From: Lachnospiraceae bacterium
GTDB lineage: Bacteria > Bacillota > Clostridia > Lachnospirales > Lachnospiraceae
Length of the DNA: 64,000 nt
Direction: 5' to 3'
NCBI GenBank assembly: GCA_024680055.1
Contig: JAILCP010000058.1
Coordinates: 62,001 to 126,000, forward strand
The position numbers and the translations under genes are program-made. Each line of letters begins with the position of its first letter. Positions within the stretch are counted from its first letter, which is position 1. A model generated the notes under the pieces. That model saw only the letters and a program-made list of their open reading frames with translations. It was not told the origin of the DNA and did no database searches. This document shows positions 44,038 to 53,036 of this stretch, piece after piece.

Positions 44038-45390
44038 ATGGATAATGATGGGAGTTCCATTATAATAATTGTTTCTATTGTATATTTTATTATACTTATC
44101 ATAAACGGGTTGCTGAATGCTTATTGTTCTGCACTTGACAATTTAAATGAGTCTTTGATGGAGGAAAAGGCCAAAGACGGAGACGGTAAAGCAATGATAG
44201 TCAATGAACATTTGGATAGTTCATCCATGCTCATTGATTCCCTGCATTTAATTGATGGATTGTGCTTTTTTATCACCGGTACCTTTTGTATTCCATCCAC
44301 GGTGCTATATATTCTCAATAAGAATGAGAACATTTTTGGAGATTATAGCTTTGTGGCAGTGACCTTCATTGTTTCTGTCATTGCCTTTATTTTGATGTTA
44401 AGCGCAGGATATGCCTCTTTAAAAATCGGAGGGGTGAAGAAAGAACGTGCAGCTATGGCACTTTGCAAAATATGCAACGGTTTATTTGTCTTTTTTACTC
44501 CGTTACGAGTTATAATCAAAAAGTTCTCCGGCATTTTTGTTCGCGTGTTTGGGGTGGATCCCAACTTGAATCTGGATGAGGTTTCCGAAGATGAAATCAT
44601 ATCCATGGTGGATGAAGGTCATGAACAAGGGGTCATTGAAAGCAGTGAAGCGGAGATGATTCACAACATTTTTGAGTTCACCAATAAGGATGCGGGAGAT
44701 ATTATGACCCACCGAAAGAATATGATTCTTTTATCCGGGGAAATCACATTTTCAGAGGCGTTGAACTTTCTTTTGGAAAACAGTTTGAGCCGTTATCCCG
44801 TATATCTTGAAGATGCAGACAATATTATCGGTGTGGTACACATCCGAGATTTTATGGAGAGACAAAGAGATAACTCTTTGTACAATAAAAAGCTGATGGA
44901 AGTCAAAGGGCTGATTCGTGAAATCAGTTTCATTCCACAGACCAGAAATATCAGCGATCTTTTCCACAGTATGCAGGAGGAAAAGAGCCACATGGTCATT
45001 GTGGTGGATGAATATGGTCAGACCTGTGGTCTTGTTACCATGGAAGATATTTTGGAAGAAATCGTGGGAAATATTTTTGACGAATATGATGAAGAAATTG
45101 CATTGATTACTCCTCATGCAGACGGAAGTTATGATATTCTTGGCATGACACCCCTTGATGAGGTGGAGGAGCTGCTTGATGCAAACCTTCCGGTGGAAGA
45201 TTACGATACCCTGAACGGATATTTGATTTCCCTTTTGGATCGAATTCCAAGTCCGGAAGAAAAGAAAATCCAGATTACAACAGAAGGATTCCTTTTTGAG
45301 GTGTTATCTGTTGAAAATAAAACTATAAAAAATGTTCATGTCACTAGGATTATGGAGCCTACAGAGACAGAGAATAATATGAATGAATAG
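44038..45390 (+). CDS. CNNM/CorC/HlyC-family transporter (hemolysin-like)
   Basis: This is a 450-residue membrane protein of the family now linked to Mg2+ export/homeostasis. The N-terminal DUF21 part (~1-180) has about four hydrophobic spans (IIIIVSIVYFIILIINGLL, FVAVTFIVSVIAFILML). Two CBS domains follow (~205-330, DIMTHRKNMI and KSHMVIVVDEYGQTCGLVTMEDILEEIVG), and a C-terminal CorC_HlyC domain (~345-440, DGSYDILGMTPLDEVEELL) completes it. It is not a secreted hemolysin. GGAGTAAAC precedes the start by a longer than usual gap. yebC follows 15 bp later. Confidence 0.93.
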   Translation: MDNDGSSIIIIVSIVYFIILIINGLLNAYCSALDNLNESLMEEKAKDGDGKAMIVNEHLDSSSMLIDSLHLIDGLCFFITGTFCIPSTVLYILNKNENIFGDYSFVAVTFIVSVIAFILMLSAGYASLKIGGVKKERAAMALCKICNGLFVFFTPLRVIIKKFSGIFVRVFGVDPNLNLDEVSEDEIISMVDEGHEQGVIESSEAEMIHNIFEFTNKDAGDIMTHRKNMILLSGEITFSEALNFLLENSLSRYPVYLEDADNIIGVVHIRDFMERQRDNSLYNKKLMEVKGLIREISFIPQTRNISDLFHSMQEEKSHMVIVVDEYGQTCGLVTMEDILEEIVGNIFDEYDEEIALITPHADGSYDILGMTPLDEVEELLDANLPVEDYDTLNGYLISLLDRIPSPEEKKIQITTEGFLFEVLSVENKTIKNVHVTRIMEPTETENNMNE

Positions 45391-45405
45391 GAAAGAGGTA
45401 TAAAT

Positions 45406-46134
45406 ATGTCAGGACATTCCAAATTTGCCAACATCAAACACAAAAAAGAAAAAAATGATGCTGCAAAGGGAAAAATCTTTACTGTAATCGGAAGAGAAAT
45501 TGCAGTTGCTGTAAAAGAGGGTGGAGCTGACCCTGCAAATAACAGCAGATTAAGAGATGTTATAGCAAAAGCAAAAGCAAATAACATGCCAAACGATACC
45601 ATCGATCGTGGTATTAAAAAGGCTGCAGGTGATGCAGGAAGCGTTACTTATGAATCTGTAACATATGAAGGATATGGACCTGGAGGAACAGCAATTATTG
45701 TTGATGCCTTAACCGATAACAAAAACCGTACTGCAGCCAATGTTCGTAGTGCCTTTACCAAAGGTCACGGAAGCATTGGAACACAGGGTTGTGTATCTTA
45801 CATGTTTGATAAGAGAGGACAGATTATTGTTGCCAAGGAAGAGTGCGACATGGAAGCTGACGATCTTATGATGATGGCACTTGATGCAGGAGCAGAAGAT
45901 TTTAGCGAAGAAGAGGACAGCTTTGAAATTCTTACTGCACCGGAAGATTTCAGCACCGTGAGAGAAGCACTGGAAAAAGAAAATATTGTGATGGCAGACG
46001 CAGAGGTAACAATGATTCCACAAACTTATGTTACAGTTACCGATGAAGAAGATGTAAAATGTATCCAGAGAATCCTTGATTTACTGGATGAAGATGATGA
46101 TGTACAGATGGTGTACCATAATTGGGATGAATAA
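45406..46134 (+). CDS. yebC: YebC/PmpR-family protein
   Basis: This is a 242-residue protein of the YebC/TACO1 family, with the signature N-terminus [20 protein letters not shown], then [32 protein letters not shown] and [19 protein letters not shown]. Members have been reported as transcription regulators and, more recently, as ribosome-associated factors that help at proline-rich stalls; which applies here is not visible. AAAGAGG precedes the ATG. glgA follows 5 bp after the stop, so the two share a transcript. Confidence 0.96.
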   Translation: MSGHSKFANIKHKKEKNDAAKGKIFTVIGREIAVAVKEGGADPANNSRLRDVIAKAKANNMPNDTIDRGIKKAAGDAGSVTYESVTYEGYGPGGTAIIVDALTDNKNRTAANVRSAFTKGHGSIGTQGCVSYMFDKRGQIIVAKEECDMEADDLMMMALDAGAEDFSEEEDSFEILTAPEDFSTVREALEKENIVMADAEVTMIPQTYVTVTDEEDVKCIQRILDLLDEDDDVQMVYHNWDE

Positions 46135-46139
46135 TTAGT

Positions 46140-47588
46140 ATGAAAAAAATTTTGTTTGCGGCTTCGGAGTGTGTTCCTTTTGTTAAAACAGGAGGACTTG
46201 CCGATGTAGTAGGGGCGTTGCCGAAAGAATTTGATAAAAAGGATTGGGATGTAAGGGTGATATTGCCCTTATACAGTAAAATACCGGAGAAATACCGCAA
46301 TGATTTTCAGTATATAGACAATTTCGAAATTGGCTGTGGACCTTTAAATCAAAATAAGTATGTTGGATTATTTCAATATGAGTATGAGGGTATTACCTAT
46401 TATTTTATTGATAACCAGGAGTATTTTTATCAGGACTATATCTACAGTGACTTTCACTTTGACATTAAACGTTTTGCGTTTTTTGATAAAGCCGTATTAT
46501 CTGTTTTACAATTGATTGATTTTAGACCTGATTTGATTCATTGTCACGACTGGCAGACAGGGTTGATTCCGGTTTATCTGAAAACGGAGTTTGCCGCATC
46601 CCCTTTTTACCGGGGTATCAAGTCTATTATGACCATTCATAACCTGAAGTTCCAGGGCGTGTGGTCAAAGGATTACCTGATGGATGTCAGTGGATTGACC
46701 GGGGATTTATTTTCCGACGATAAACTTGGATTTTATAAAGATGGAAATATGCTAAAAGGCGGATTGACCTATGCAGATCATATTACAACCGTCAGCAAAA
46801 ATTATTCCTATGAAATTCAAAGTAAGTATTACGGAGAGAACCTGGAAGGTTTGCTTTTTGCAAGAAATCATGAAATGACAGGTATTGTGAACGGAATTGA
46901 CTACGATTCCTTTGATCCGAAAACCGATGAAAACTTATACAAGAATTATAGTGTAGAAGATTTTCGTAAAAAGAAATATGTTAACAAACAGAAACTGCAA
47001 AAGGAACTGGGACTGGAAGAAGATAAGCATAAGTTTATGATTGCCATTGTTTCAAGACTTACAGACCAGAAGGGATTGAATCTGATTGAATACGATTTTG
47101 AGCGTTTAATTGATGACAATACCCAGCTTGTGGTTCTTGGAACCGGAGACTATAAATATGAGTCTATGTTCCGGTATTTTGCGGATAAGTATCCGGATAA
47201 GGTTTCTGCAAATATTTTATACAGTGAAGGGTTAAGCCGAAAGATTTATGCTGCGGCAGATGCTTTCTTAATGCCGTCTGCCTTTGAACCTTGCGGATTG
47301 TCCCAGTTAATTGCTCTTCGTTACGGCGCGGTTCCAATTGTAAGAGAAACCGGTGGATTAAAAGAAACGGTGGAGCCTTTTAACGAATACGAGCATTGCG
47401 GTGTTGGTTTTTCTTTTACCAATTACAACGCAGATGACATGCTATACACTGTAAATTATGCCAAGAAGATCTTCTTTGAGAAGAAGGCGGCCTGGAATAA
47501 AATTGTGGAAAGGGGCATGATTAGCGATCACTCCTGGAAACAATCAAGATTGGCATATGAGGAATTATATAATTATTTGATTGGATAA
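46140..47588 (+). CDS. glgA: Glycogen synthase (ADP-glucose type)
   Basis: It extends alpha-1,4-glucan from ADP-glucose for glycogen storage. The length, 482 residues, is standard for the GT5 family. The ADP-glucose-binding KTGGLADVVGALPKEF lies near residue 18, with HCHDWQTGLIPVYL near 138 and IHNLKFQG. In the second Rossmann half are GIVNGIDYDSFDP, SRLTDQKGLNLI and PSAFEPCGLSQLIALRYG, with the catalytic Glu in FEPCGL. No other glycogen genes are adjacent. A terminator closes the unit. Confidence 0.97.
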   Translation: MKKILFAASECVPFVKTGGLADVVGALPKEFDKKDWDVRVILPLYSKIPEKYRNDFQYIDNFEIGCGPLNQNKYVGLFQYEYEGITYYFIDNQEYFYQDYIYSDFHFDIKRFAFFDKAVLSVLQLIDFRPDLIHCHDWQTGLIPVYLKTEFAASPFYRGIKSIMTIHNLKFQGVWSKDYLMDVSGLTGDLFSDDKLGFYKDGNMLKGGLTYADHITTVSKNYSYEIQSKYYGENLEGLLFARNHEMTGIVNGIDYDSFDPKTDENLYKNYSVEDFRKKKYVNKQKLQKELGLEEDKHKFMIAIVSRLTDQKGLNLIEYDFERLIDDNTQLVVLGTGDYKYESMFRYFADKYPDKVSANILYSEGLSRKIYAAADAFLMPSAFEPCGLSQLIALRYGAVPIVRETGGLKETVEPFNEYEHCGVGFSFTNYNADDMLYTVNYAKKIFFEKKAAWNKIVERGMISDHSWKQSRLAYEELYNYLIG

Positions 47589-47598
47589 AAGATACGAG

Positions 47599-47630
47599 AT
47601 CTTGCATACTGCGGTATGCAAGATTTTTTA
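47599..47630 (+). terminator. Rho-independent terminator after glgA
   Basis: ATCTTGCATAC and GTATGCAAGAT pair perfectly around TGCG, followed by a T run. Confidence 0.92.
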
Positions 47631-47710
47631 TCTCGGGAAACAATTTAAGTGAAATGACATTAATACTAAAATATGTTAAACTATAAAAAGTAAATTTTGC
47701 AGGAGGAACT

Positions 47711-50149
47711 ATGGCAAAGCAAAAGGGACATAGGGGAAAACGAAAGACAAAGAAAGCCGCTGCCAGAAAGAATTCTTTGACAACGGAGATTGTGGTAATT
47801 CTTGCGTTTGCGTTTTCTGTATTTTTGGAAATCAGTAATTTTGGTTTTGGCGGAACAATGGGCCGTGCTTTAAGCAGCGTAATGTTCGGTGTTTTTGGCT
47901 GGCTTGAATATATATTTCCGGTTTTAATAATTTTGGCGTGTATTTTCATTGTAGCCAATAAGGATGATTTTTATGCCTTATTAAAGGTTTTGTATGGATT
48001 TATAGGCTTTATTTTGTTGTGTGGTTTTGTGGCTCTTGTTTATAACCATGATGGTATGGGAAGTTTAAAGAGCGGATATTCCACAGGCTATCTGATGCAC
48101 TGCGGAGGCGGATTTATGGGAAATGCCGTCACCGGCCTTTTAGTGCCAAATGTGGGCCTGGTGGGAGCGTATTTGGTTGATGTTGTGGGTATTATTATTT
48201 GCGCCATTTTAATGACAGAACGTTCGCTTTATGGATTTTTAAAAACCAGAAGTAAAATGGGAATGGAGCAGAGTAAAAATCTCAGAGAAAAACGAAAAAA
48301 AGAGCGCGCCCTGGTGCGGGAAGAAAAACGGGCTAAAAGAGCACAGCGTGAATATGAAGAAGAAGTGGATACAAGGGGGCGCAGAGTTGCCCATGGCGTA
48401 TCTTTTGATACAAAAATTGTAGAAGAAAACGGCCATTCCGACGAAATGGCAGAGGTACATGCAAAAGAACCATATGAGGAACCGGTGATTCACGGACTTA
48501 CAAAGGCTGAGGAATTGCGAAGTGAGCCGGTTGCAGTGGAAGAACCCAAAATGGAAACACCAAAAGTGGAAAAACCAAAAGTGGAAGCACCGGCGGTAAA
48601 GAAAGAACCTTTGGTGGAAGAAAAGGTGGAGATGCCTATTTCTTCCGGTGAAACAGGGTCCGATGCGGATTATAAATTCCCGCCAATCGAACTTTTGAAA
48701 AAAGGTGATAAAAATGCCACCGGAGAATCGGAAACTTCATTAAAAGCAACGGCCATGCAATTGGAACAGACCCTGCGTGATTTTGGTGTTAATGTGAAAA
48801 TGACGGATGTCAGCTGTGGACCAAGTGTTACCAGATTTGAAATGCAGCCGGAGCACGGTGTAAAGGTCAGCAAAATTGTCGGACTGGCAGACGATATTAA
48901 ATTGAACCTGGCTGCTGCGGATATTCGTATTGAAGCACCGATTCCGGGAAAAGCGGCGGTTGGTATTGAGGTTCCAAACAAGGAAAATGTAACGGTAATG
49001 CTTCGTGAATTGCTGGAAGCAAAAGAATATAAAACCATTAAAACAAAGATTCCGTTCCCTGCAGGAAAGGATATTGGAGGAAAGGTGATTGTTTCCGACA
49101 TTGGAAAGATGCCTCACGTATTGATTGCCGGATCCACCGGTTCCGGTAAGTCCGTATGTATCAATACCATTGTTATGAGTATTTTGTATAAAGCAAAACC
49201 ATCAGAGGTAAAGTTGATTATGATTGATCCTAAGGTGGTGGAATTAAGTATTTACAACGGCATCCCACATTTGCTTATGCCGGTGGTAACCGATCCCAAA
49301 AAGGCGGCAGGCGCACTAAACTGGGCAGTTGCTGAAATGACCGATCGTTACAACAAGTTTGCAGAGGCCAATGTGCGTGATTTAAAGGGATACAATAAAC
49401 ACGTGGAAATCTTTAATAAAGAGCATCCGGATACCAAGCTGGAAAAAATGTATCAGCTGGTGATTATTGTGGACGAGATGGCAGACTTAATGATGGTGGC
49501 ACCGGGTGAAGTGGAAGATGCCATCTGTCGTCTTGCACAGCTTGCAAGAGCTGCAGGTATTCATTTGATTTTGGCAACCCAAAGACCGTCGGTAAATGTT
49601 ATTACCGGTTTGATTAAAGCCAATATGCCATCCAGAGTTGCCTTTGCAGTTTCCAGTGGTGTGGACTCCAGAACCATTTTGGATATGTACGGAGCAGAAA
49701 AGCTTTTGGGAAAGGGAGATATGCTGTTTTATCCTCAGGGATATCAGAAACCTCTTCGTGTACAGGGTGCCTTTGTTTCTGACCAGGAAGTGTCGGATGT
49801 GGTGGAATTCTTAAAAGCCAACAAGCCTGAGGTGGTGGAAGATACCAGCGAAATCGAAGAGAAAGTAAACCAGTTATCTCTTTCCAATAAAACCATGGCA
49901 CCGGGAACAGGAGCCGCCACAGAGGATGGACGGGATGTGTATTTTGCCGATGCAGGTCGTTTATTAATTGATAAAGAACGTGGTTCTATCGGAATGCTTC
50001 AGAGAATGTTTAAAATCGGCTTTAACAGAGCTGCAAGAATTATGGATCAATTGGAAGAAGCTGGGGTTGTGGGACCGGAAGAAGGTACCAAGCCAAGAAA
50101 GGTGCTTTTAACGAAAGAGGAATTTGAAAATATGATAAATGACCAATAA
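47711..50149 (+). CDS. DNA translocase FtsK/SpoIIIE
   Basis: This 812-residue septal DNA pump moves chromosomal DNA into the right compartment at division or sporulation. Residues ~20-180 hold about four membrane spans. A charged linker (~185-345) contains a Glu/Pro/Lys repeat (KMETPKVEKPKVEAP). The alpha/beta motor follows with Walker A AGSTGSGKS near 475, Walker B IVDEMADLMMV, and LATQRPSVNVITGLIKANMP. The C-terminal winged helix (gamma, ~740-812, SIGMLQRMFKIGFNRAARIMD) reads chromosome polarity. GCAGGAGG precedes the ATG. Sequence alone does not separate FtsK from SpoIIIE. Confidence 0.95.
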   Translation: MAKQKGHRGKRKTKKAAARKNSLTTEIVVILAFAFSVFLEISNFGFGGTMGRALSSVMFGVFGWLEYIFPVLIILACIFIVANKDDFYALLKVLYGFIGFILLCGFVALVYNHDGMGSLKSGYSTGYLMHCGGGFMGNAVTGLLVPNVGLVGAYLVDVVGIIICAILMTERSLYGFLKTRSKMGMEQSKNLREKRKKERALVREEKRAKRAQREYEEEVDTRGRRVAHGVSFDTKIVEENGHSDEMAEVHAKEPYEEPVIHGLTKAEELRSEPVAVEEPKMETPKVEKPKVEAPAVKKEPLVEEKVEMPISSGETGSDADYKFPPIELLKKGDKNATGESETSLKATAMQLEQTLRDFGVNVKMTDVSCGPSVTRFEMQPEHGVKVSKIVGLADDIKLNLAAADIRIEAPIPGKAAVGIEVPNKENVTVMLRELLEAKEYKTIKTKIPFPAGKDIGGKVIVSDIGKMPHVLIAGSTGSGKSVCINTIVMSILYKAKPSEVKLIMIDPKVVELSIYNGIPHLLMPVVTDPKKAAGALNWAVAEMTDRYNKFAEANVRDLKGYNKHVEIFNKEHPDTKLEKMYQLVIIVDEMADLMMVAPGEVEDAICRLAQLARAAGIHLILATQRPSVNVITGLIKANMPSRVAFAVSSGVDSRTILDMYGAEKLLGKGDMLFYPQGYQKPLRVQGAFVSDQEVSDVVEFLKANKPEVVEDTSEIEEKVNQLSLSNKTMAPGTGAATEDGRDVYFADAGRLLIDKERGSIGMLQRMFKIGFNRAARIMDQLEEAGVVGPEEGTKPRKVLLTKEEFENMINDQ

Positions 50150-50229
50150 TGGGTATTTTTCATACACAAAAAGGAAAATGTGTAGTAAAATAGAGATGTT
50201 GAAATAAAAACGGGAGAGTAAGAAGTAGC

Positions 50230-51402
50230 ATGAAGTGTAAGAAATGTGGAAACGAAATAGCTAAGGGAAAAGTATATTGCGATTCTTGCGGAGCAGAGGT
50301 TCAGATTGTTCCGGATTACAATGCCTTTGATGAAGCTATATCAAATGGCGTGAAACCGGAGGAATTAAAGGAATCAGAGGAGCTTTCAGAAGAAGTAAAC
50401 AACAACCCTGAAGTAGAGGATGAGGTAGAGAAAACACCTGTGGATAAGAAGAAAAAAGCACTGTTTATCGTGGGTGGAATCATTCTGGTTGTTGCATTGA
50501 TATTTATTGTTTCCCTTTTTGTAACAAGTTATCAAAATAACCGTTCCTTCTCATATCAGTATGACAGAGCACAACAGTATTTGAAAAATCATCGTACGGA
50601 TAAGGCCCTTGAGTCTGTGAATAAGGCGTTGAAGATTGATAAAGATAACGAAGAAGCACTTTTATTGCTTGCTGACATTCAGAAGGAAATGGGCGAAGAT
50701 GAAGATGCCATTGATACACTTCTTTCTGTGGTGGATTTATATCCTGATCATAAAGATGCATACAGCAAATTGATTACCATTTATTCCGGTAAAGGAGATT
50801 TTGACGCAATTGCAAAATTGTCCAAGGGAGTAAAGGATGAACAGGTGAAATCACTGTTTATCGGTTATGTGCCAACAACACCAACCTTCAGTGAGAAAGC
50901 CGGAAAGTATGACGATGAAATTTCTCTGGAAATCACAGGAGATTCCAGTAGTTTGATTTATTATACTGTGGATGGCAGTGACCCTCGGGAAAAAGGAATT
51001 GCATATACAGAGGAACTTTGTGTTGAAGAAGGTACCACCCTTGTAAAAGCAGTAAGTACCAACGAATTTGGCCTCTACAGTGATGTGGTGGAAGCAAAGT
51101 ACGAAGTGGAACTGGCTGTTCCTGATAAACCGGAGGTATCTCTGCAAAGCGGTACCTATGATATTGCAAAGACCGTATCCGTGAAAGTTCCAAAAGGATG
51201 CAGTGCCTATTATACCTGGGATGGTTCCAATCCTACCAAGGCGTCAAAGAAATACAACGGTCCTTTTGTAATTCCGGAAGGTAATAATGTATTCAGTGTA
51301 ATTGTGGTGAATGGCAATGGCCGCTCCAGTGATGTGGCAAGATTTAATTACATTTATTACAGTGACGAGGAAAGTAGCCAGGAGAGCGAAGGTGCTCAAT
51401 AA
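50230..51402 (+). CDS. Zinc-ribbon, membrane-anchored TPR protein with chitobiase-like C-terminus
   Basis: This is a 390-residue protein combining four parts: a cytoplasmic zinc ribbon (CKKCGNEIAKGKVYCDSCG, 3-21), an acidic linker and one membrane span (~77-100, ALFIVGGIILVVALIFIVSLF). Two or three TPR units follow (~115-200, AQQYLKNHRTDKALESVNKA and EEALLLLADIQKEMGEDEDA). Last comes a C-terminal pair of chitobiase/hexosaminidase C-terminal-type beta domains (YYTVDGSDPREKG and YYTWDGSNPTKAS). With the zinc ribbon inside, the TPR and beta domains face outward. The function is unknown; binding a wall glycan or envelope partner is plausible. Confidence 0.8.
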   Translation: MKCKKCGNEIAKGKVYCDSCGAEVQIVPDYNAFDEAISNGVKPEELKESEELSEEVNNNPEVEDEVEKTPVDKKKKALFIVGGIILVVALIFIVSLFVTSYQNNRSFSYQYDRAQQYLKNHRTDKALESVNKALKIDKDNEEALLLLADIQKEMGEDEDAIDTLLSVVDLYPDHKDAYSKLITIYSGKGDFDAIAKLSKGVKDEQVKSLFIGYVPTTPTFSEKAGKYDDEISLEITGDSSSLIYYTVDGSDPREKGIAYTEELCVEEGTTLVKAVSTNEFGLYSDVVEAKYEVELAVPDKPEVSLQSGTYDIAKTVSVKVPKGCSAYYTWDGSNPTKASKKYNGPFVIPEGNNVFSVIVVNGNGRSSDVARFNYIYYSDEESSQESEGAQ

Positions 51403-51416
51403 AAGCTGAGTTATCA

Positions 51417-51448
51417 ACCAGCAGGTAAACATCCTGCTGGTTCTTTCT
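51417..51448 (+). terminator. Terminator between the TPR protein and rlmH
   Basis: ACCAGCAGG and CCTGCTGGT pair perfectly around seven bases, followed by TCTTTCT. Confidence 0.75.
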
Positions 51449-51472
51449 GTTATTTATGGAGTGAAGAAATTT

Positions 51473-51952
51473 ATGAAAATTTCCATTGTTTGTGTAGGGA
51501 AAATCAAAGAAAAATTCTTTTCCCTGGGCATAGAGGAGTATAGTAAACGATTACAGCGTTATTGCAACTTAAGCATCATTGAAGTTGCAGATGAAAAAAC
51601 AAAAGAAAAAGCATCAGATAAAGAGATAGAGCTGGTAAAAGAAAAGGAAGGGGCAAGAATTTTAGACAAGATCAAAGAAGATGCCTACGTGATTGCCCTG
51701 GCCATAGAGGGAAAACAGTACGATTCGTTGCAACTGGCTCAGAAAATGGCGGAATTAATGACCTATGGGAACAGCAACATTGTTTTTGTAATCGGAGGCT
51801 CTTTAGGTCTTTCTGAGGATGTTTTAAACCGGGCCAACGAAAAACTGAGCTTTTCCAAATTAACCTTTCCACATCAATTGATGAGAGTGGTTTTACTGGA
51901 ACAGATTTATCGATGCTTTCGTATCAATGAGGGAGAACCGTATCATAAATAA
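51473..51952 (+). CDS. rlmH: 23S rRNA (pseudouridine1915-N3)-methyltransferase RlmH
   Basis: It methylates pseudouridine 1915 in helix 69 of 23S rRNA using SAM. From ATG 51473 (GGAGTGAAG upstream) it is exactly the usual 159 residues; the track's GTG 51461 lies in the ribosome site. It is a SPOUT-class trefoil-knot enzyme: [14 protein letters not shown] at the N-terminus, [13 protein letters not shown] for the SAM loop, [23 protein letters not shown], and terminal GEPYHK. It is followed by a separate promoter for phoH. Confidence 0.96.
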   Translation: MKISIVCVGKIKEKFFSLGIEEYSKRLQRYCNLSIIEVADEKTKEKASDKEIELVKEKEGARILDKIKEDAYVIALAIEGKQYDSLQLAQKMAELMTYGNSNIVFVIGGSLGLSEDVLNRANEKLSFSKLTFPHQLMRVVLLEQIYRCFRINEGEPYHK

Positions 51953-51958
51953 TTGCAA

Positions 51959-51987
51959 TTGAAAAATATTGTATTATAGCTGATAAT
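51959..51987 (+). promoter_or_regulatory. Promoter of the phoH gene string
   Basis: TTGAAA, 17 bp, GATAAT, 36 bp before the phoH start. Confidence 0.5.
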
Positions 51988-52023
51988 AAAAGGGATTATA
52001 AATTTGGGATGGAAAGGAAATAC

Positions 52024-53022
52024 ATGAGTTTAACAGAGCTGGAATGGAATGTTGATAATGAACATTTATCCAACGTATTTGGAATGTTGGATGAATATCT
52101 GAAGAAGATTGAACGTACGTTACACGTGACCATCATTGTAAGGGATGGTTTTGTTAAAATTATCGGAACCGCCAAAGACTGTGAATTGGCAAGAAAAACC
52201 ATTGATCAGTTGGTGAAGCTTTCCTGTAAGCACAAGGAAATCACAGAACATGATGTGGATTATTGTTTGTCCCTGGTTTTCGAAGACAAACAGGACGAAA
52301 TGGTGTTGATGGATAAGGAATTGATCTGCCATACCATCAACGGAAAACCTGTAAAACCAAAGACCCTTGGACAAAAGGATTATGTAAATGCTATTCGTAA
52401 AAATATGATTGTATTTGGAATGGGTCCGGCAGGAACAGGTAAGACCTATCTGGCCATGGCTATGGCAATTACAGCATTCAAAAACGAAGAAGTAAATAAG
52501 ATTATTTTAACCAGACCTGCCATTGAAGCAGGGGAAAAGCTTGGCTTTTTACCGGGAGATTTGCAAAGTAAGGTAGATCCCTATTTAAGGCCTCTTTATG
52601 ATGCACTGTATCAGATTATGGGTGCAGAAAGCTTTTTGAAAAATATGGAAAAAGGGTTGATTGAGGTGGCGCCCCTTGCTTATATGCGAGGAAGAACTTT
52701 GGATAATGCGTTTATTATTCTGGATGAGGCGCAAAACACCACACCGGCCCAGATGAAAATGTTTTTAACCCGTATCGGTTTTGGGTCAAAGGCTGTGATT
52801 ACAGGTGATGCCACTCAAAAGGATTTGTCGCCGGGAACCGTATCCGGACTTGACGTTGCTTTAAAAGTTTTAAAAAGTGTGGAAGGAATCGGAATTTGTA
52901 CCTTAACAAGTGATGATGTGGTACGTCACCCGCTGGTACAAAAGATTGTAAATGCTTACGAAAAATACGAGGCGAAGCAACAAAAGAAAGTCAATAAAAA
53001 CGGACAGTACAATAAAAGATAG
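52024..53022 (+). CDS. PhoH-family ATPase
   Basis: This is a 332-residue cytoplasmic P-loop protein (PhoL/YbeZ type). I prefer ATG 52024, six bases after AAAGGA, over ATG 52009, which has no ribosome site. An N-terminal KH-like nucleic-acid-binding part (~1-100) precedes the ATPase: Walker A GMGPAGTGKTYLAM near 132, PAIEAGEKLGFLPGD, Walker B AFIILDEAQNTT and the sensor region ITGDATQKDLS. In many bacteria phoH is immediately followed by pgpH and ybeY and works with YbeY in RNA metabolism; the same order holds here, with a reduced PgpH-like gene. Confidence 0.94.
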   Translation: MSLTELEWNVDNEHLSNVFGMLDEYLKKIERTLHVTIIVRDGFVKIIGTAKDCELARKTIDQLVKLSCKHKEITEHDVDYCLSLVFEDKQDEMVLMDKELICHTINGKPVKPKTLGQKDYVNAIRKNMIVFGMGPAGTGKTYLAMAMAITAFKNEEVNKIILTRPAIEAGEKLGFLPGDLQSKVDPYLRPLYDALYQIMGAESFLKNMEKGLIEVAPLAYMRGRTLDNAFIILDEAQNTTPAQMKMFLTRIGFGSKAVITGDATQKDLSPGTVSGLDVALKVLKSVEGIGICTLTSDDVVRHPLVQKIVNAYEKYEAKQQKKVNKNGQYNKR

Positions 53023-53036
53023 ACGGAGACAAAGGA

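Noticed and set aside
44038-45390. Hemolysin (toxin) reading of the CorC/HlyC-type gene
   Set aside because: The DUF21-CBS-CorC layout is that of an integral membrane ion-homeostasis family; the hemolysin label is historical.
50150-50190. TACACA...TGTGTA inverted repeat after ftsK as a terminator
   Set aside because: It has only six pairs with a ten-base loop and no T run.
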